Assembly (NCBI RefSeq): GCF_039908635.1
Contig: NZ_CP150918.1
Span: 1,240,001-1,304,000 of the forward strand
Source of the DNA: Pseudomonas purpurea
Lineage (GTDB): Bacteria; Pseudomonadota; Gammaproteobacteria; Pseudomonadales; Pseudomonadaceae
Length of the DNA stretch: 64,000 nt
Reading direction: 5' to 3'
The notes beneath the pieces are model-generated. The model saw only the letters and a list, made by a program, of their open reading frames with translations. It did not search any database and was not told the origin of the DNA. Of this stretch, positions 55,250 through 64,000 are shown one piece after another (within the stretch, counting starts at the first letter, position 1; each line of letters opens with the position of its first letter). Both the position numbers and the translations under genes were made by a program.

Positions 55250-56968
55250 TTACGCTGCGCTGGGCTGGCCCCAGGCCTGATCCCCGCCGACGCGGTCAAT
55301 CAGTTTGCGGCGCAGGACGCTGGCCTGCTCGGGGTCGCGCTGGCCGAGGGTTTCCAACGCCTGATGCAGTTGTTGCAGCGGGTTTTCATCGATGAACAAG
55401 GTGTTCGTGCCCAGTTCGCCGATCGCCTCATCGAATCGTTCGTGCCGGATGTGACTGGCCAGCAGCGCCTGTGACAGGTGACCGACGTAGCCGGACATCT
55501 GCGCTGCGCGATCACGCAGGCGCGTGGCGGTGTGTGGCTGTTCGATGTGCAGGTAACTCAGGGCGAGGTGTGCCAGATAGCGGGGCTTGTCCTCAGCCTC
55601 CAGTGCCGGCTCATCTTCGAACCGTTGCAGTGTCTGGTCGAGCAGGGCCGTGGCTTCCTGACGCTGCCCCAGGTTGTACATCAGGTTGACCTGGACGCCT
55701 GACTTCATCAACCGCTCGCCCGGCTCAAGTTGCGCGGTGAGGGTGGCGATTTCTTCCAGGCTGGTGCGGATCATCCAGCTGTCACGACTCAGGTCGGGCA
55801 GGTTGCTCTGCAGCTGTAGCTGCGTCTCCAGCACCAGCAGGCGCATCCACGGCCATTGCTCGTCGTCGCGCATGCCGTCGAGTTCCTGCATGGCTTGGCG
55901 CAGCAGACTCTCGCACCACTGTGGCTGGCTGTCGAGGTAGCTGCCCCAGAGGCTGATCAGGCACCAGATACGTGCGCCGGTCGAATTTGCACAGGCCAGC
56001 AGCGTGGCCTCGGCGATGGCGGTTTCTGCGCGCTCGGCGTGCCAGCGGAGCAAGGTCAGGAGCATGTCGCAGGCGTCAAGGTCGGGTGCCCGCTCGACTA
56101 GCTGTCGAGCAAATTCTGGCTGTTGGGCGTGCAAGGCCAGATCCAGCAGGCGCGGGTAGCTGATCTCTGTCTGTGGATCATCGGTGTTTTCCAGCATGGC
56201 CAGGGCTCGGTCGAAGGCGCCGATTTCCATCAGCAAGGTCACGCCGACCGTTTTGTTTTCTCCGGACAACGGCTGGATCAGCTCGTCGAGGTGTGACGCC
56301 ATGCCCAGTTCGATGTGTCCGCGCAGCACGGCCTCCATGTCGACACTGTCACCGAAGGGCGAAGGTTGCTGCACCAGCAGGTTCCAGGCTCGGATGAGAC
56401 TGGCAACGGCTTCATCGCGCAGGTCGAAACGCCGTTGCAGGCTGGCCAGTCGCAGGGTCTCGCTGGACGACAGCCTCTCGCCGAGCTGGTTTTCCTGGGC
56501 GATGCCAAACGTCACCAGCAGCTCACGGGCCTGTTCCTGTTCACCGCTGGCGTGCAGCAGCGCAATGCGCAGCAAGGGCACCGACGGCAGCGGTTCACCG
56601 AGGTTCTTCAGCAGGGCGAGGGCGGCCTCATCATCATTTTTGCCCAGCAGAGTATCCAGCAGACGGTTCAGTGCCATGGGCCTGTAGGTGTCATCGAGTT
56701 CGCCGAGCACTTGCAGGGCGCGCTGTTGATCGCCTTTCTTGAACAGCGCGGCGGGCATCTGGAACAGCCCCAGTTGTCGGGCGTTGCCGTTCAGGCGCTG
56801 GGCCAGTTGCAGCGCAACCTGCGGCTCGATGACGGCGAGATTGGCGGCGCGGTTGATCTGCGCGGCCTCGTCCATGGTGATGCCCAGGTCATTGGTCTTG
56901 TTGGAGGAGAACGCAAAAAACAGCGCCACCATGCCAATAATGAAAATCAAGCCGATAAAAACTTCCAT
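55250..56968 (-). CDS. Membrane-anchored helical-repeat (TPR-like) protein A
   Basis: A 572-residue protein of unknown function. A single N-terminal membrane helix (FIGLIFIIGMVALFFAF) is followed by about 530 residues of helix-turn-helix repeats rich in Ala, Leu and Gln (LQLAQRLNGNARQLGLFQM; ALQVLGELDD; LSYLHIEQPHTATRLRDRA), typical of TPR-like solenoids. It is a paralogue of the gene immediately upstream (57074-58798): both have MEV starts, QINR after the helix, QRLxGxARQ, and matching C-terminal repeats. The pair is convergent to the ATPase cluster and may serve as its membrane docking platform (inference). Confidence 0.78.
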   Translation of the reverse strand: MEVFIGLIFIIGMVALFFAFSSNKTNDLGITMDEAAQINRAANLAVIEPQVALQLAQRLNGNARQLGLFQMPAALFKKGDQQRALQVLGELDDTYRPMALNRLLDTLLGKNDDEAALALLKNLGEPLPSVPLLRIALLHASGEQEQARELLVTFGIAQENQLGERLSSSETLRLASLQRRFDLRDEAVASLIRAWNLLVQQPSPFGDSVDMEAVLRGHIELGMASHLDELIQPLSGENKTVGVTLLMEIGAFDRALAMLENTDDPQTEISYPRLLDLALHAQQPEFARQLVERAPDLDACDMLLTLLRWHAERAETAIAEATLLACANSTGARIWCLISLWGSYLDSQPQWCESLLRQAMQELDGMRDDEQWPWMRLLVLETQLQLQSNLPDLSRDSWMIRTSLEEIATLTAQLEPGERLMKSGVQVNLMYNLGQRQEATALLDQTLQRFEDEPALEAEDKPRYLAHLALSYLHIEQPHTATRLRDRAAQMSGYVGHLSQALLASHIRHERFDEAIGELGTNTLFIDENPLQQLHQALETLGQRDPEQASVLRRKLIDRVGGDQAWGQPSAA

Positions 56969-57073
56969 GATTATGCTTTCCTGTGGGGCGGTATCAGGTC
57001 CGGGCGGCGCTGACTGAGGCAGCGCGCCGGCAGGTGGCAGGGCCGTCGGGCGACCCTTTCTGTGGGGGCGGCG

Positions 57074-58798
57074 TTACGCCGAAACGCGTGGGGTCAGCGG
57101 GCTGTTGATCAGGGTGTCGAGCAGTTGTTCATGCACTTCGCGAGCGCGGCCCGGTGCCTGCTTCTGCAACTGTTGCAGGGCTTGGTGCAGCGGCGTCAGC
57201 AGGTTTTTCCCGCCTAGTAACACGCTGATGTCGAGGGCACTGATCGCTTCGGCGAAGCGCTGGTGCCCGATATGGTTGAGCACGATGCCTTGGGACAGTT
57301 CATGGCAGTCGTATCCCTCTTGTTCGCGCAACTCGTTCCGCAGGGCGATGGCTTGGGCGGGGTGGTCGATGTCCAGGTAGACCAGCGCGACGCGGTCGAG
57401 GTCGTATTGCAGTTCGATTTCATCCCTGTCGGGGTCTTCGCTGCCCTTGAGCTGCTCGACCAGGCTGTCCAGGCGCTGGACGGCGGCGGTGCTCTGGCCG
57501 AGCCGGTGCAGCAGCGCGGCCTGGGCGCAGAAACGATCCAGTGTTTCTTCCAGGTTCAGGCCCTGGTTGAGCTGCGCGATTTCCTCGAGGTTACGGCTGA
57601 TCAGGCCGCTGTCGCGACGCAGCTCGGGCAGGTAAGCCTGGGCTTGCAACTGGGCTTCCAGGATCAGCAGGCGATACCAGGCGTCGTTCTCCCCACCGCG
57701 CAGCGGTTCCAGCAGTTGCGGTGCCTGGGCCAGTAACGTGGCGCTCCACTGTGGTTGGCATTCGTGGCTGAGCCTGACCAGCCTGAGTTGCAGTTCCAGA
57801 CGCTGCTCGGGGGATTGGATTCGCGTGTTCAGCAAGGTTTCGGCTTCGCGGGTTTCGCTACGTTGCGCGTGCCAGCTCATCAGGCTCAGCAGCAGTTCGT
57901 CCTTCTCGAATTCAGGCACGAAATCGATCAGGCGCAAGGCCTTGTCCAACTGGTTGGCGTCGAGGGCAAGGTTCAGCAGTTCCTCGTAGGTGCCGTAAAG
58001 CATGTGCCGGCCGGCTTCGCCAAACAGGACGAAGGCCGACTCCAGGTCGCCGACTTCGAACAGAACACTGGCGGCGATAGCCTTGTCGCCTTCACCGAGT
58101 TGCTGGGCCAGTTCGATAACCCGCGGGCTGCCGTCCTGTTCGTAGTACTCGCGCATCGTGGCCTTCAGCGTGTCCGGTCGCCGTCTTCCGTCCGGCTCCT
58201 GCAAGGTGGCCCAGGCCCAGGCGATGCTCAGGGCCGCAGCGTTGGTCATGCCGAACTGACGCTGCAAAGGCGCGATGCGCAGGCAGTCGGTGCTCGACAG
58301 CATGTCGACCCCGGAAGACTCTTGCAGGCTACAGACCATCTCCAGGGTCTTGCGGGCCGTCTCCGTCTCGCCTTTGGCGATCTGAAGCTGGATGTAGGTG
58401 ATATGTCCGTCGATTGGCCACTGGGCGGCGTTTTGGTCCAGCAAGGTCTGCGCGGTGATGTGATCACCTTGGTCGAGCAGTACTTGCACGACGTCCTTGA
58501 GGGCTTCGGGTGCGTTGGTTTTGTTGAGTTCGGCCAAGGCCTGCAAGCCTTCCTGACGGTGACCGGCACTGACCAATGACGGGGCGACGCATTGCAGGGC
58601 CTGTTGTCGGGCATGGCCGTCCAGGCGTTGGGCCACTTCAAGGGCGAGCAACGGGCTGGTCGTGGCAAACGTCATGACCCGGTTGATCTGCGCGACTTCC
58701 ATCGGCGTCAGGCGCAGGGCCAGGGCCTTTTTGTGCCGATAAAAGAAATAGGCCGCCAATACGGCGATGACGATGACACTACCTGCAACTACTTCCAT
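57074..58798 (-). CDS. Membrane-anchored helical-repeat (TPR-like) protein B
   Basis: A 574-residue protein of unknown function. An N-terminal membrane helix (VIVIAVLAAYFFY) is followed by a basic stop-transfer stretch RHKKALALR and then helical repeats to the end. Signature parts shared with protein A are AQINRVMTF, LALEVAQRLDGHARQQAL, VYLDIDHPAQAIALRNELRE and LTPLHQALQQLQKQAPG. Similar length and the same domain order show tandem duplication. It is first in a two-gene minus-strand unit, with a 105-base gap to protein A. No enzymatic motif seen. Confidence 0.78.
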   Translation of the reverse strand: MEVVAGSVIVIAVLAAYFFYRHKKALALRLTPMEVAQINRVMTFATTSPLLALEVAQRLDGHARQQALQCVAPSLVSAGHRQEGLQALAELNKTNAPEALKDVVQVLLDQGDHITAQTLLDQNAAQWPIDGHITYIQLQIAKGETETARKTLEMVCSLQESSGVDMLSSTDCLRIAPLQRQFGMTNAAALSIAWAWATLQEPDGRRRPDTLKATMREYYEQDGSPRVIELAQQLGEGDKAIAASVLFEVGDLESAFVLFGEAGRHMLYGTYEELLNLALDANQLDKALRLIDFVPEFEKDELLLSLMSWHAQRSETREAETLLNTRIQSPEQRLELQLRLVRLSHECQPQWSATLLAQAPQLLEPLRGGENDAWYRLLILEAQLQAQAYLPELRRDSGLISRNLEEIAQLNQGLNLEETLDRFCAQAALLHRLGQSTAAVQRLDSLVEQLKGSEDPDRDEIELQYDLDRVALVYLDIDHPAQAIALRNELREQEGYDCHELSQGIVLNHIGHQRFAEAISALDISVLLGGKNLLTPLHQALQQLQKQAPGRAREVHEQLLDTLINSPLTPRVSA

Positions 58799-59007
58799 GG
58801 TTTCCTTTCCTGTTGGTCGCGGGCTGGCCTACACGTCGCGCGCCGCCTGAACCGCGCGGGGTTTATAAAGGTCCGGGGCCAACCTGGCAACCCTCAAGGG
58901 CCGGACTTTTCGAGTTTTGGCAGGCCGGGCCGGCGGTCAGCGGTCGGGCAGGGCGACGGGTTTCGGGTTAGACTTGCCGACTTTTCGCATAACCAAGAAG
59001 CCCACAC

Positions 59008-59550
59008 ATGGCACAGCCGTCCACCACCTACAAGTTTGAACTGAACCTCACCGACCTTGACCGCAGTGTCTACGAGAGCGTGAAGCAGACCATCGCCCGT
59101 CACCCTTCGGAAACCGAAGAGCGCATGACCGTACGGTTGCTGGCCTACGCCTTTTGGTACAACGAGCAGCTGTCTTTCGGTCGCGGTCTGTCGGACGTGG
59201 ATGAGCCAGCCCTGTGGGAAAAAAGCCTGGACGACCGTGTCCTGCACTGGATCGAAGTCGGCCAACCCGACGCCGATCGCCTGACCTGGTGCTCGCGTCG
59301 CACCGAACGCACCAGCCTGCTGGCTTACGGCAGCCTGCGCGTCTGGGAAACCAAAGTGATCCCGGCGATCAAAAATCTGAAAAACGTGCACATCGCCGCC
59401 GTGCCTCAGGACGTGCTGGAAACCCTGGCCAAGGACATGCCCCGCGTCATCAAGTGGGACGTGATGATCAGCGAAGGGACGATTTTCGTCACCGACGACC
59501 GTGGTCAGCACGAAGTCCAGTTGCAATGGCTGAGCGGCGAGCGCGGCTGA
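59008..59550 (+). CDS. yaeQ: YaeQ family protein
   Basis: A 180-residue protein matching YaeQ over its whole length: KFELNLTDLDRSVYESVKQT, the conserved RHPSETEERMTVRLLAYA and FGRGLSDVDEPALWEKSLDD. The structure of homologues relates it to the PD-(D/E)XK nuclease fold (the DEPALW and WIEVGQP regions), but activity is unproven. It is followed 66 bases on by recJ, as in other Pseudomonas. Confidence 0.92.
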   Translation: MAQPSTTYKFELNLTDLDRSVYESVKQTIARHPSETEERMTVRLLAYAFWYNEQLSFGRGLSDVDEPALWEKSLDDRVLHWIEVGQPDADRLTWCSRRTERTSLLAYGSLRVWETKVIPAIKNLKNVHIAAVPQDVLETLAKDMPRVIKWDVMISEGTIFVTDDRGQHEVQLQWLSGERG

Positions 59551-59616
59551 TTTTTCGCCGCGTGCCTGCACCGTTCCGTTTCGCTCCACCTCTTTAAAGG
59601 AAGTAGCTGCCGCCCC

Positions 59617-61326
59617 ATGCGTATCGAACCTCGTCTGTTGCCCGCCACCCTGCCGTTTCTTGGTGATTTGCCGCCGTTGCTGACCCGTCTGTATGCGGCG
59701 CGGGGGGTAAAGTCGGAGGCTGAACTGGACAAGAGCCTGGCGCGCTTGATTCCGTATCAGCAGCTCAAGGGCATCGAGGCGGCGGTGGATTTGCTGGTGG
59801 TGGCGCTGGATCAGCGCCAGCGGATTCTGATCGTCGGCGACTTCGATGCCGACGGCGCCACGGCCAGTACCGTGGGCCTGCTGGGCTTGCGTCTGCTCGG
59901 GGCGGCGCACGTCGATTATCTGGTGCCCAACCGCTTTGAGTACGGCTACGGCCTGACTCCGGAAATCGTCGCGGTGGCGCTCGAGCGCCAGCCGCAGTTG
60001 CTGATTACCGTGGACAACGGCATCTCCAGCGTCGAAGGCGTGGCGGCGGCGAAAAAGGCCGGGCTGACGGTGCTGGTGACCGACCACCATTTGCCGGGCC
60101 ACGAATTGCCGGCAGCCGATGCCATCGTCAATCCGAACCAGCCTGGCTGTGAGTTTCCGAGCAAGGCGCTAGCGGGCGTCGGGGTGATCTTCTACGTGCT
60201 GATGGCCTTGCGCGCACGGTTGCGCAGCCTTGGCCGGTATGAGCGCACGCCACAACCGAACATCGGCGAGTTGCTGGACCTGGTGGCACTCGGCAGCGTT
60301 GCCGACGTTGTGCCGCTGGACGCCAACAATCGCATTCTGGTGCATCAGGGCCTTGAACGAATCCGTGCCGGTCGCGCCCGGCCGGGGCTCAAGGCGATCC
60401 TTGAAGTGGCCAAGCGGGAGCCTTCGCGCATCACTTCCACTGACCTTGGGTTCATCCTCGGCCCCCGGTTGAACGCTGCCGGGCGTCTGGACGATATGAG
60501 CCTGGGCATCGAATGCCTGCTCAGCGAAGACCCGGCCTCGGCGCGGGAGATGGCGGTGCAACTGGACGAACTGAACCAGGACCGCAAATCCATCGAGCAA
60601 GGCATGCAGCGCGAAGCCCTGGCCCAGCTCAAGGATTTGCCGGTGGAATCAATGCCGTTCGGCCTGTGCCTGTTCGACGCCGATTGGCACCAGGGCGTGA
60701 TCGGGATTCTCGCCTCACGCCTGAAAGAGCGTTACCACCGCCCGACCATCGCGTTTGCCGACGCCGGTGACGGCATGCTCAAAGGCTCGGCGCGCTCGGT
60801 GCCGGGGTTTCATATTCGCGATGCACTGGATGCGGTCGCCGCCAAACACCCGACGCTGATCAGCAAGTTTGGCGGTCACGCCATGGCGGCCGGGTTGTCG
60901 CTGCCGGAGCAGAACTTCCCGGCGTTCGCCGAGGCGTTCGATACCGAGGTGCGTCGCCAGTTGTGTGAAGACGACCTGACCGGGCGCTTGCAGTCGGACG
61001 GTTCGCTGGCGGTTGAAGAGTTTCACCTGGAACTGGCCCGCGCCCTGCGCCATGCCGGTCCCTGGGGCCAGCACTTCCCCGAGCCACTGTTTCACGGCGT
61101 GTTCCAGTTGGTCGAGCAGCGGGTGGTCGGTGAGCGTCACCTCAAGGTCGTACTGAAAAGCGAATGCGGCTCGCTGAAACTCGACGGGATCGCCTTCGGC
61201 ATCGACCGTGACGTCTGGCCGAACCCGACCATTCGTTGGGTCGAACTGGCCTACAAACTCGACGTCAACGAGTTCCGTGGGAACGAGACGGTGCAGTTGA
61301 TGATTGCCCACATCGAACCGCGTTAA
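59617..61326 (+). CDS. recJ: Single-stranded-DNA-specific exonuclease RecJ
   Basis: A 569-residue 5'-3' exonuclease for recombination and mismatch repair. The DHH phosphoesterase motifs are visible: ILIVGDFDADGATAS (motif I), ITVDNGISS, VTDHHLPGHELP (the DHH motif, about residue 155) and, in the DHHA1 domain, SKFGGHAMAAGLSLPEQNF. A C-terminal OB domain ends the protein. Length normal. A REP pair follows the stop. Confidence 0.96.
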   Translation: MRIEPRLLPATLPFLGDLPPLLTRLYAARGVKSEAELDKSLARLIPYQQLKGIEAAVDLLVVALDQRQRILIVGDFDADGATASTVGLLGLRLLGAAHVDYLVPNRFEYGYGLTPEIVAVALERQPQLLITVDNGISSVEGVAAAKKAGLTVLVTDHHLPGHELPAADAIVNPNQPGCEFPSKALAGVGVIFYVLMALRARLRSLGRYERTPQPNIGELLDLVALGSVADVVPLDANNRILVHQGLERIRAGRARPGLKAILEVAKREPSRITSTDLGFILGPRLNAAGRLDDMSLGIECLLSEDPASAREMAVQLDELNQDRKSIEQGMQREALAQLKDLPVESMPFGLCLFDADWHQGVIGILASRLKERYHRPTIAFADAGDGMLKGSARSVPGFHIRDALDAVAAKHPTLISKFGGHAMAAGLSLPEQNFPAFAEAFDTEVRRQLCEDDLTGRLQSDGSLAVEEFHLELARALRHAGPWGQHFPEPLFHGVFQLVEQRVVGERHLKVVLKSECGSLKLDGIAFGIDRDVWPNPTIRWVELAYKLDVNEFRGNETVQLMIAHIEPR

Positions 61327-61332
61327 GCCTTT

Positions 61333-61456
61333 TGTGGCGAGGGAGCTTGCTCCCGCTGGGGCGCGGAGCGGCCCTGAATGCGTTTTGTCTGACGCAAATC
61401 GGTGAATGGTTTTACGACTGCTGCGCAGCCGAGCGGGAGCAAGCTCCCTCGCCACA
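61333..61456. repeat. REP pair, GTGGCGAGGGAGC family
   Basis: Two well-preserved inverted copies directly after recJ. The rest of the spacer (61457-61665) has no recognisable site. Confidence 0.92.
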
Positions 61457-61665
61457 GGTTCGCGCTAACCCCAAATCTGGAGGGTTTCAATTCTTGAACC
61501 CTCCCTCATCCGCCGATGTCGACTAGTCTCTAAACACTGCTTGATTGGCCTTGTGACGTCTTGTCGAATTTTTGCCCGCGGGGGCGGGTGCTGCATCCTT
61601 TCCTGTCACTCGTCGACTTTTCAAACAGAACCCTGGAGCCTGCCCACTGATTTGAGAGGTGCCCC

Positions 61666-62772
61666 ATGAGTCTGCTGCTTGAACCCTATACCCTTCGCCA
61701 ATTGACCCTGCTCAACCGCATCGCGGTGTCGCCGATGTGCCAATACTCCTGTGTCGACGGGTTGGCCAACGACTGGCACCTGGTGCACCTCGGCAGCCGC
61801 GCCGTGGGCGGCGCCGGGTTGATTTTTACCGAAGCCACGGCCGTCACCGCCGACGGTCGAATCACCGCCCAGGACCTGGGCCTGTGGAACGACGATCAGA
61901 TCGAACCGTTGCAACGCATCACGCGTTTTATCACCGCCCAAGGCGCCGTGGCCGGCATTCAACTGGCCCATGCCGGGCGCAAGGCCAGCACACACCGGCC
62001 TTGGTTGGGCAAGCACGGCAGTGTCAAACCAGCGGATGGCGGCTGGACCCCGGTCGGCCCTTCACCGATTGCTTTCGACCCGGAACACACACCACCCGTG
62101 CAATTGACCGAGGCGCAAATTGCCGAGTTGATTCAGGCGTTCGTCGAGTCGGCCAAACGTGCGCTGATCGCAGGTTTCAAAGTGGTCGAAGTCCACGCCG
62201 CCCACGGTTACCTGCTGCATCAGTTCCTGTCGCCGTTGAGCAATCAGCGCCGCGATCAATACGGTGGTTCTTTCGAAAACCGTATTCGTCTGGTGCTGCA
62301 AGTCACCGAAGCGGTGCGTGGGGTCTGGCCGGAAGAGCTGCCCCTGTTTGTGCGCGTATCGGCCACGGACTGGGTCGAGGATGGCTGGAATCCGGACGAA
62401 ACCGTGGAACTGGCGCGGCGTCTGAAAGCCTTGGGGGTGGACCTGATCGACGTGTCGTCCGGCGGCACGGCGGCAAACGCCGAGATTCCCACCGGGCCGG
62501 GTTACCAGACGCGGTTTGCCGAGCGTGTGCGCAAGGAATCGGGGATTGCCACCGGCACTGTCGGGTTGATCACTGAGCCGGCGCAGGCCGAGCATATTCT
62601 GCGCACCTGTCAGGCCGACATCATCCTGCTGGCCCGCGAGTTGTTGCGTGATCCGTACTGGCCATTGCACGCCGACGATGACCTGGGCGGGCGCAAAGCG
62701 ATCTGGCCGGCGCAGTATCAACGGGCGACGAGCCGTGATCAGCCGATTCATGAGTCCGACTTGCGTGATTGA
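61666..62772 (+). CDS. Old Yellow Enzyme family NADH:flavin oxidoreductase (YqjM-like)
   Basis: A 368-residue FMN TIM-barrel ene-reductase. The start LLEPYTLRQLTLLNRIAVSPMCQYS carries the cysteine typical of the thermophilic/YqjM class. Substrate-binding histidines are in VEVHAAHGYLLHQFLSP and the following SNQRRDQYGGSFENRIR; FMN-phosphate residues are in TVGLITEPAQAEHIL. It reduces activated C=C bonds; the natural substrate is unknown, with roles in xenobiotic or oxidative-stress metabolism in relatives. A terminator follows. Confidence 0.92.
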   Translation: MSLLLEPYTLRQLTLLNRIAVSPMCQYSCVDGLANDWHLVHLGSRAVGGAGLIFTEATAVTADGRITAQDLGLWNDDQIEPLQRITRFITAQGAVAGIQLAHAGRKASTHRPWLGKHGSVKPADGGWTPVGPSPIAFDPEHTPPVQLTEAQIAELIQAFVESAKRALIAGFKVVEVHAAHGYLLHQFLSPLSNQRRDQYGGSFENRIRLVLQVTEAVRGVWPEELPLFVRVSATDWVEDGWNPDETVELARRLKALGVDLIDVSSGGTAANAEIPTGPGYQTRFAERVRKESGIATGTVGLITEPAQAEHILRTCQADIILLARELLRDPYWPLHADDDLGGRKAIWPAQYQRATSRDQPIHESDLRD

Positions 62773-62792
62773 AGGTTGCTGTAAAACAAAAT

Positions 62793-62824
62793 GCCCCGGC
62801 CAGGTGGGTCGGGGCTTTGGCGTT
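62793..62824 (+). terminator. Terminator after the Old Yellow Enzyme gene
   Basis: GCCCCGGCC and GGTCGGGGC pair around AGGTG, followed by TTTGGCGTTT. It may also act for the convergent opgD transcript. Confidence 0.75.
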
Positions 62825-62858
62825 TCTGCGTCGGGATATTGGTTGGCTGTTCGGCCGT

Positions 62859-62880
62859 CTTCGCGAGCAAGCCCGCGAAG
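62859..62880. repeat. Short REP-like palindrome
   Basis: CTTCGCG-AGCAAGCC-CGCGAAG is a third hairpin type in this window, 27 bases before the end of opgD. Single copy here. Confidence 0.6.
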
Positions 62881-62906
62881 GGGCCATTTCAGACCCCGTA
62901 TAACTC

Positions 62907-64000
62907 TCAGGGGTATTTGCGCTTGTCCGGCGCGGGCGGGAAGTACTGGTACAACCAGGTCTCGCTCAATGTCCGGTCATGGGTGCGGATGAACAGCCGC
63001 AGTTCCACCGGTTCTACGCTGTCGTTGGTCGGGAACCAGTCGAAGGTGATGCGATAACCCTTGATGTCATCGAGCACCAGCACGTTGAAGTCCTTGACCT
63101 CGCCGTTCGACGCCGTGACCACCGGTTCGATGCCGGTGCCTGATGGCAGCCGATCCAGGCCACCGCCAGTGAAGTCCACCGCAAAGCGCCGTGCCCAGAC
63201 TTTCGGGTAATGCTCGCCCGGTGCCCAGCCCTCGGTGAAACCGCCCATGCCCGAACGCGTGGCGTTGACCCGCGCCAGCGGCGTACCGACGGGTGGCAGG
63301 GCGCTCCAGTAGAGTTTGTAGCCGTAGTTCAGCGAGTCGCCAGCGGCCACCGGTTGCTTCGGGGTCCAGAAGGCCACGATGTTGTCCAGGGTTTCGCCCG
63401 TGGTCGGGATTTCCAGCAGGTCGATGGAGCCTTCGCCCCACGCGGTGGTCGGTTCGACCCACAGGCTCGGGCGCTTGCTGTACCAGTCGACGGTGTCTTG
63501 ATAACTGTCGAATTCATGGTCGGTCTGCACCAGGCCAAACCCTTTCGGGTCCTTGTCGGCGAAGGCGTTGAACTGCAAGGTCGCCGGGTTGTTCAGCGGG
63601 CGGCAGATCCACTCGCCGTTGCCGCGCCACATGGCCAGCCGATCCGAGTCGTGGATCTGCGGGTGAATGGTGTCGCACATGCGCCGCTCATGGGTGCCGC
63701 AACTGAACATACTGGTCATCGGCGCGATGCCCAGTTGCTCGATGGCCGTGCGTGCGTTGACGTGGGCGTCGATGGCCATCACCACCTGAGTGGCCTGGCA
63801 GTCGATATCAAAGCGGTAAGCGCCGGTCGCGCTTGGCGAGTCGAGCAGGGCGTAGACCACGAAACGGGTGCTGTCCTTGTCCGGCGTTTCGAACCAGAAC
63901 TGGGTGAAATCCGGAAACTCTTCGCGCTTTTTGGCGTAGGTGTCGATGGCCAGGCCACGGGCCGACAGACCGTACTGGCCGGTGTTATCCACAGCGCGGA
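62907..64000 (-). CDS. opgD: Glucan biosynthesis protein OpgD (5' end outside the window)
   Basis: The C-terminal 364 residues of a periplasmic OpgG/OpgD (MdoG/MdoD) protein that shapes osmoregulated periplasmic glucan. The frame is open to the window edge; the first visible codons precede [17 protein letters not shown], and [21 protein letters not shown] is typical of OpgD. Further segments are [38 protein letters not shown] and the C-terminal immunoglobulin-like domain (about the last 120 residues). OpgD is preferred to OpgG from these stretches; signal peptide and start are not visible. Confidence 0.88.
   Translation of the reverse strand, partial: RAVDNTGQYGLSARGLAIDTYAKKREEFPDFTQFWFETPDKDSTRFVVYALLDSPSATGAYRFDIDCQATQVVMAIDAHVNARTAIEQLGIAPMTSMFSCGTHERRMCDTIHPQIHDSDRLAMWRGNGEWICRPLNNPATLQFNAFADKDPKGFGLVQTDHEFDSYQDTVDWYSKRPSLWVEPTTAWGEGSIDLLEIPTTGETLDNIVAFWTPKQPVAAGDSLNYGYKLYWSALPPVGTPLARVNATRSGMGGFTEGWAPGEHYPKVWARRFAVDFTGGGLDRLPSGTGIEPVVTASNGEVKDFNVLVLDDIKGYRITFDWFPTNDSVEPVELRLFIRTHDRTLSETWLYQYFPPAPDKRKYP

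Overview
The window looks like a chromosomal stretch from a Pseudomonas of the fluorescens type. The support is high-GC coding sequence, gene blocks whose content and order match Pseudomonas (lepA-lepB-rnc-era-recO-pdxJ; mltF/purL; the nag PTS cluster; ffh and rpsP-rimM-trmD-rplS; xerD-dsbC-hom-thrC; yqiJ-yqiK-giant ATPase; yaeQ-recJ), Pseudomonas-specific small families (DUF6124, DUF3509), and many REP hairpins of two families lying between genes. No tRNA, rRNA or CRISPR array was seen. All homology statements come from reading the proteins and from memory of gene families; no search was run.

Layout. 1-1558: end of lptF and all of lptG (LPS export permeases). 1731-7986: lepA, lepB, rnc, era, recO, pdxJ, with a decayed gene before rnc and a 140-bp MITE at the recO stop codon. 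8114-14075: mltF divergent from purL, then a small NIF3-like protein. 14097-16341: a small accessory island holding a nucleotidyltransferase-like gene with an overlapping partner of unknown function, then a DUF6124 gene behind a long structured leader. 16358-23753: minus-strand N-acetylglucosamine operon nagR-nagA-nagB-nagF-nagE, which encodes regulator, two catabolic enzymes and a complete PEP phosphoryl chain. 23987-32479: housekeeping and transport genes (L,D-transpeptidase, two Nudix enzymes, gamma-carbonic-anhydrase-like protein, DUF1289, VUT transporter, purT, MHS transporter, CorB-like and CcsA-like membrane proteins). 32688-36262: ffh and the ribosomal rpsP-rimM-trmD-rplS operon. 36354-41849: thioesterase, xerD, dsbC, hom, thrC. 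41969-46699: a kinase-less sensor with a receiver protein, DUF3509, a periplasmic binding-like protein and a CoA transferase. 47080-58798: a YqiJ-like membrane protein, a flotillin, a 1746-residue AAA+ protein and, converging on them, two paralogous membrane-anchored helical-repeat proteins. 59008-64000: yaeQ, recJ, an Old Yellow Enzyme and the end of opgD.

Three points deserve most attention. First, purL and hom are each broken by one extra G or C in a short run, and the nucleotidyltransferase start shows the same pattern, which suggests systematic +1 sequencing errors rather than gene death. Second, the nucleotidyltransferase/partner pair at 14.3-15.4 kb and the flotillin/AAA+/helical-repeat cluster at 47-59 kb are the best candidates for poorly described systems. 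Third, the DUF6124 leader folds on paper into a three-way junction plus a hairpin holding the ribosome binding site, a good candidate cis-regulatory RNA.
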